Of a stretch of DNA of 64,000 nucleotides, positions 61,947-64,000 are shown one piece after another; within the stretch, counting starts at the first letter, position 1, and the number at the start of each line of letters is the position of its first letter. Origin of the DNA: Flavobacterium sp. 102. GTDB taxonomy: Bacteria; Bacteroidota; Bacteroidia; Flavobacteriales; Flavobacteriaceae. The position numbers and the translations under genes were made by a program. The notes beneath the pieces are model-generated. The model saw nothing but the letters and a program-made list of their open reading frames with translations, ran no database searches and had not been told where the DNA came from. Where the stretch lies: positions 2,914,001 through 2,978,000 of the forward strand of contig NZ_RBKX01000001.1 of NCBI RefSeq assembly GCF_003634615.1. The letters are read 5' to 3'.

Positions 61947-63914
61947 TTAGAATTTCAATTTTATCCCTCCATTAATCGTTGCACCTTCGGTATGCGTCCA
62001 AATATCGTCGAAAGTTGGGTTGCTGTGCGAACCACTAACAACAGGCTTATACTTACTTTGGCGGGTATCGGTGAAATTCTCAAAGTTTATAAAAAAGGAA
62101 TAGTTCTTCCACAAAGTTTTTTCAGCCATAAATCCAAATTCCCAAAATGTGGAAGTTTGTGTTCCGTTGTATAAATATTGTTTGTCAGTAAAAAAACCTT
62201 CCAAACCAAGTTTGAAATTGTGTTCCTTCTCAAAAATCAATGCCATATTTAGCTTGTTTTTTGGCAGTAGGGGTAAGAACTGATTACCTGATAAATACTT
62301 CCCTTTAGCATCAGTAAAAGTGTACCCAACAAAGAACTTTAAATCTTCTTTGAAAATGAACTTAACATTGGTTTCAAAGCCATTGCTTACTATTGGCTTT
62401 TCAGCATTAATAAAGGAAATGCTACTGCCATTATTTTGCAAAATCAATGGCTTGTTTATTTGTGTCAGGAAAAGCATTTGATTAATGCTAAAAACAAAAT
62501 CTTCTGAAATGTTGGTTCTGAAGTTTACATCAGTTGTACCGCCAATACTTTTCTCTGATTTCACATTGTTAAGAGCTTCTACATTTTGATATTGGATGGT
62601 TTCCGTTTGTTCTGTAAAAATGGTTGGGATTTTGTACCCTAAACCACCGCCAATTCTCGAACTCCATTTGCTGTTGAATTTGAACAATGCCGATACTTTT
62701 GGCAATATGAAAGTTTGGTTTTTCGAAAAGTTAGGATTGGAATAACTAACATTGTCAATACGTAATCCATTTTCAAGTTTAATGTTCTCTGAAATATCCC
62801 AAGTCTGCTGAATATAAGCGCCTGTTGTAAATGATTTTGAATCGAGCGTGGAAATATTTTTTTGCTCGAAATTATCATACAAAATATTCAACCCTGCAAT
62901 TATAGTTTGTTTTTTAGTATTCCACAGATAAGAAGCATCAGTGAAAACATTTGTATTAAACCCTGCAAATTCATAATTAGGGATGTTTATTTTTCTGTCA
63001 AAGATACTCAGGCTTTGTTTGAGTTTGAAACTGTTTTTCCCGGCCATTATTTTGTCAAATTCAAAGACTGTTGTGTTTCTTATCGTTTCGTTTTTTTCAA
63101 AATAGGTATGTAAGTCATTGGAACTTCCAGCAATTACAAACATATCACCACCTGTCATTGATGCTTTAGTAAAACTATTACCAAGCATAAAGGTTGTTGT
63201 TTCGTTAGGGTAATAGAATATTTTTGGATTAATGGTGAAATTATTGGATTTTGGGGTTTCTGAAAAATCATCATTATCTACATCATAAGCTTTTTGAAGG
63301 TTAAGCAACCCTAAAACCGTATAACCAAATTTCCCTTTGCGCTCTGAAGCATAAGCTCCAAAATTGGATTGTCTAATATTGGAATGGTTTAGTATGAAAT
63401 TGTATTCTCCTTCTTCGCTTGGAGTTTTAGAAATGAAGTTTACTACTCCGGCGATAGCACCACCACCAAATAAAGTAGATGCCGGACCTTTTATAACCTC
63501 AACCTGTTTTAAGTCAAGAGGTGGGATTTCGAGTATGCTCAAACCACTTGCGAAGTTTCCAAAATTTGGATAACCATCTTTTAATAGTTGTGTGTACCTA
63601 CCATCTAATCCTTGAACACGAATACTTGCATTTCCGCTTGTAGCTGACGTTTGCTGAACTTGTAAACCTGTGCTTTCGTGAAGAACCATTGATACATTTC
63701 CAGGTTTCATATTACCTTTTTCGTCTAATTCTTCGGCATCAATTGTTTCAATCCTTGTTGGTGTGTTCCTGATTGTTCGGCTTGTTCTTGTTGATTGAAC
63801 CTTAACTTCTTCAAGTTCTTCAGGTTCTTTTTCTTTTTTTATAGTGTCATTTTGGACTTGTGCCATACTGCAAATGCTAAATAGCAAAAGCAATGGCAGA
63901 GCAATTTTTGTCAT
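61947..63914 (-). CDS. TonB-dependent outer membrane receptor
   Basis: A 655-residue receptor with signal peptide, plug domain (RIETIDAEELDEKGNMKPGN, then VIKGPASTLFGGGAIAGVVN) and a 22-strand barrel ending with a terminal aromatic-type residue (INGGIKLKF). No carboxypeptidase-like N-terminal extension, so it is not of the SusC type. Its position ahead of an HMA protein and metal ATPase suggests a metal or metallophore ligand; this is inference. Confidence 0.88.
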   Translation of the reverse strand: MTKIALPLLLLFSICSMAQVQNDTIKKEKEPEELEEVKVQSTRTSRTIRNTPTRIETIDAEELDEKGNMKPGNVSMVLHESTGLQVQQTSATSGNASIRVQGLDGRYTQLLKDGYPNFGNFASGLSILEIPPLDLKQVEVIKGPASTLFGGGAIAGVVNFISKTPSEEGEYNFILNHSNIRQSNFGAYASERKGKFGYTVLGLLNLQKAYDVDNDDFSETPKSNNFTINPKIFYYPNETTTFMLGNSFTKASMTGGDMFVIAGSSNDLHTYFEKNETIRNTTVFEFDKIMAGKNSFKLKQSLSIFDRKINIPNYEFAGFNTNVFTDASYLWNTKKQTIIAGLNILYDNFEQKNISTLDSKSFTTGAYIQQTWDISENIKLENGLRIDNVSYSNPNFSKNQTFILPKVSALFKFNSKWSSRIGGGLGYKIPTIFTEQTETIQYQNVEALNNVKSEKSIGGTTDVNFRTNISEDFVFSINQMLFLTQINKPLILQNNGSSISFINAEKPIVSNGFETNVKFIFKEDLKFFVGYTFTDAKGKYLSGNQFLPLLPKNKLNMALIFEKEHNFKLGLEGFFTDKQYLYNGTQTSTFWEFGFMAEKTLWKNYSFFINFENFTDTRQSKYKPVVSGSHSNPTFDDIWTHTEGATINGGIKLKF

Positions 63915-64000
63915 TATGATGATTATTAGTTAAATAAATAGAGTGCTTATTATCTCTTAAAAGAGAGTGAGTTCATTTAACTAATTTTTGGCGGTTGCCA
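63915..64000. other. Upstream region of the TonB receptor gene
   Basis: The right edge of the window, noncoding as far as it goes. Short AT-rich sequence with no complete promoter pair recognised. Confidence 0.3.

Noticed and set aside
28877..63573. Many short ORFs antisense to ftsK, copA and the P-type ATPases
   Set aside because: They lie wholly inside strongly supported genes, have low-complexity translations and no start-site support.

Overview
The window is about 64 kb of an AT-rich Bacteroidota chromosome, most likely a Flavobacterium or close relative. Pointers are a type A T9SS sorting domain, TANNTTTG-type -7 promoter boxes, RteC and Bacteroidota-type tyrosine recombinases, a flavobacterial type II-C CRISPR-Cas9 locus, and a dispersed repeat of the kind common in Flavobacterium. 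Genes were assigned from protein motifs only; no database search was possible.

Layout. (1) 1-4.8 kb: an aromatic ring-cleavage cluster with a gentisate-dioxygenase-like cupin, a fumarylacetoacetase-family hydrolase and a maleate isomerase, interleaved with an aspartyl protease and small membrane proteins. (2) 4.9-7.3 kb: a pterin dehydratase homologue, OsmC, a protein with a carboxypeptidase-regulatory-like domain, and two paralogous structured small RNAs on either side of osmC. (3) 7.6-15.3 kb: a type II-C CRISPR locus of unusual shape. cas1-cas2 run rightward, cas9 runs leftward, a divergent tracrRNA lies beyond cas9, and the array sits between them. The array is split into three mini-arrays with two repeat types. 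Each begins with a leader hairpin complementary to its own first repeat and ends with a copied 117-bp trailer that resembles a degraded tracrRNA plus terminator. A GIY-YIG gene bracketed by palindromic REP-like units lies between array and cas9. (4) 15.3-23.1 kb: a 21-bp minisatellite, a trypsin-like protease, a T9SS cargo protein, an ArsR/SRPBCC operon with one broken gene, a PLP trans-sulfuration enzyme with an Lrp regulator, and lpdA. (5) 23.2-27.5 kb: a leftward arsenic-resistance operon. (6) 27.6-37.8 kb: core genes (tpx, dgkA, ftsK, lolA, an LptF/LptG-type permease, a ribBA with a decayed RibA half), then an HxlR/SDR/SnoaL group and an alpha/beta hydrolase.

(7) 38.1-51.8 kb is mobile DNA: an RteC-like regulator, an orphan alpha/beta hydrolase, a truncated integrase, a complete TetR-TolC-HlyD-ABC efflux operon, and two divergent full-length tyrosine recombinases with a likely tRNA-3'-end attachment sequence between them. 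(8) 52-63.9 kb: a leftward copper/heavy-metal gene set (TonB receptor, HMA protein, two P-type ATPases, DUF3347 protein, metal-binding lipoprotein, an HMA-AraC regulator, a CopA-CopB-like multicopper oxidase fusion), probably carried by the element whose integrase is at 50.5 kb and continuing past the window.

Strongest leads: the segmented CRISPR array with repeat-matched leader hairpins and tracr-like trailers, and the paired structured small RNAs around osmC.
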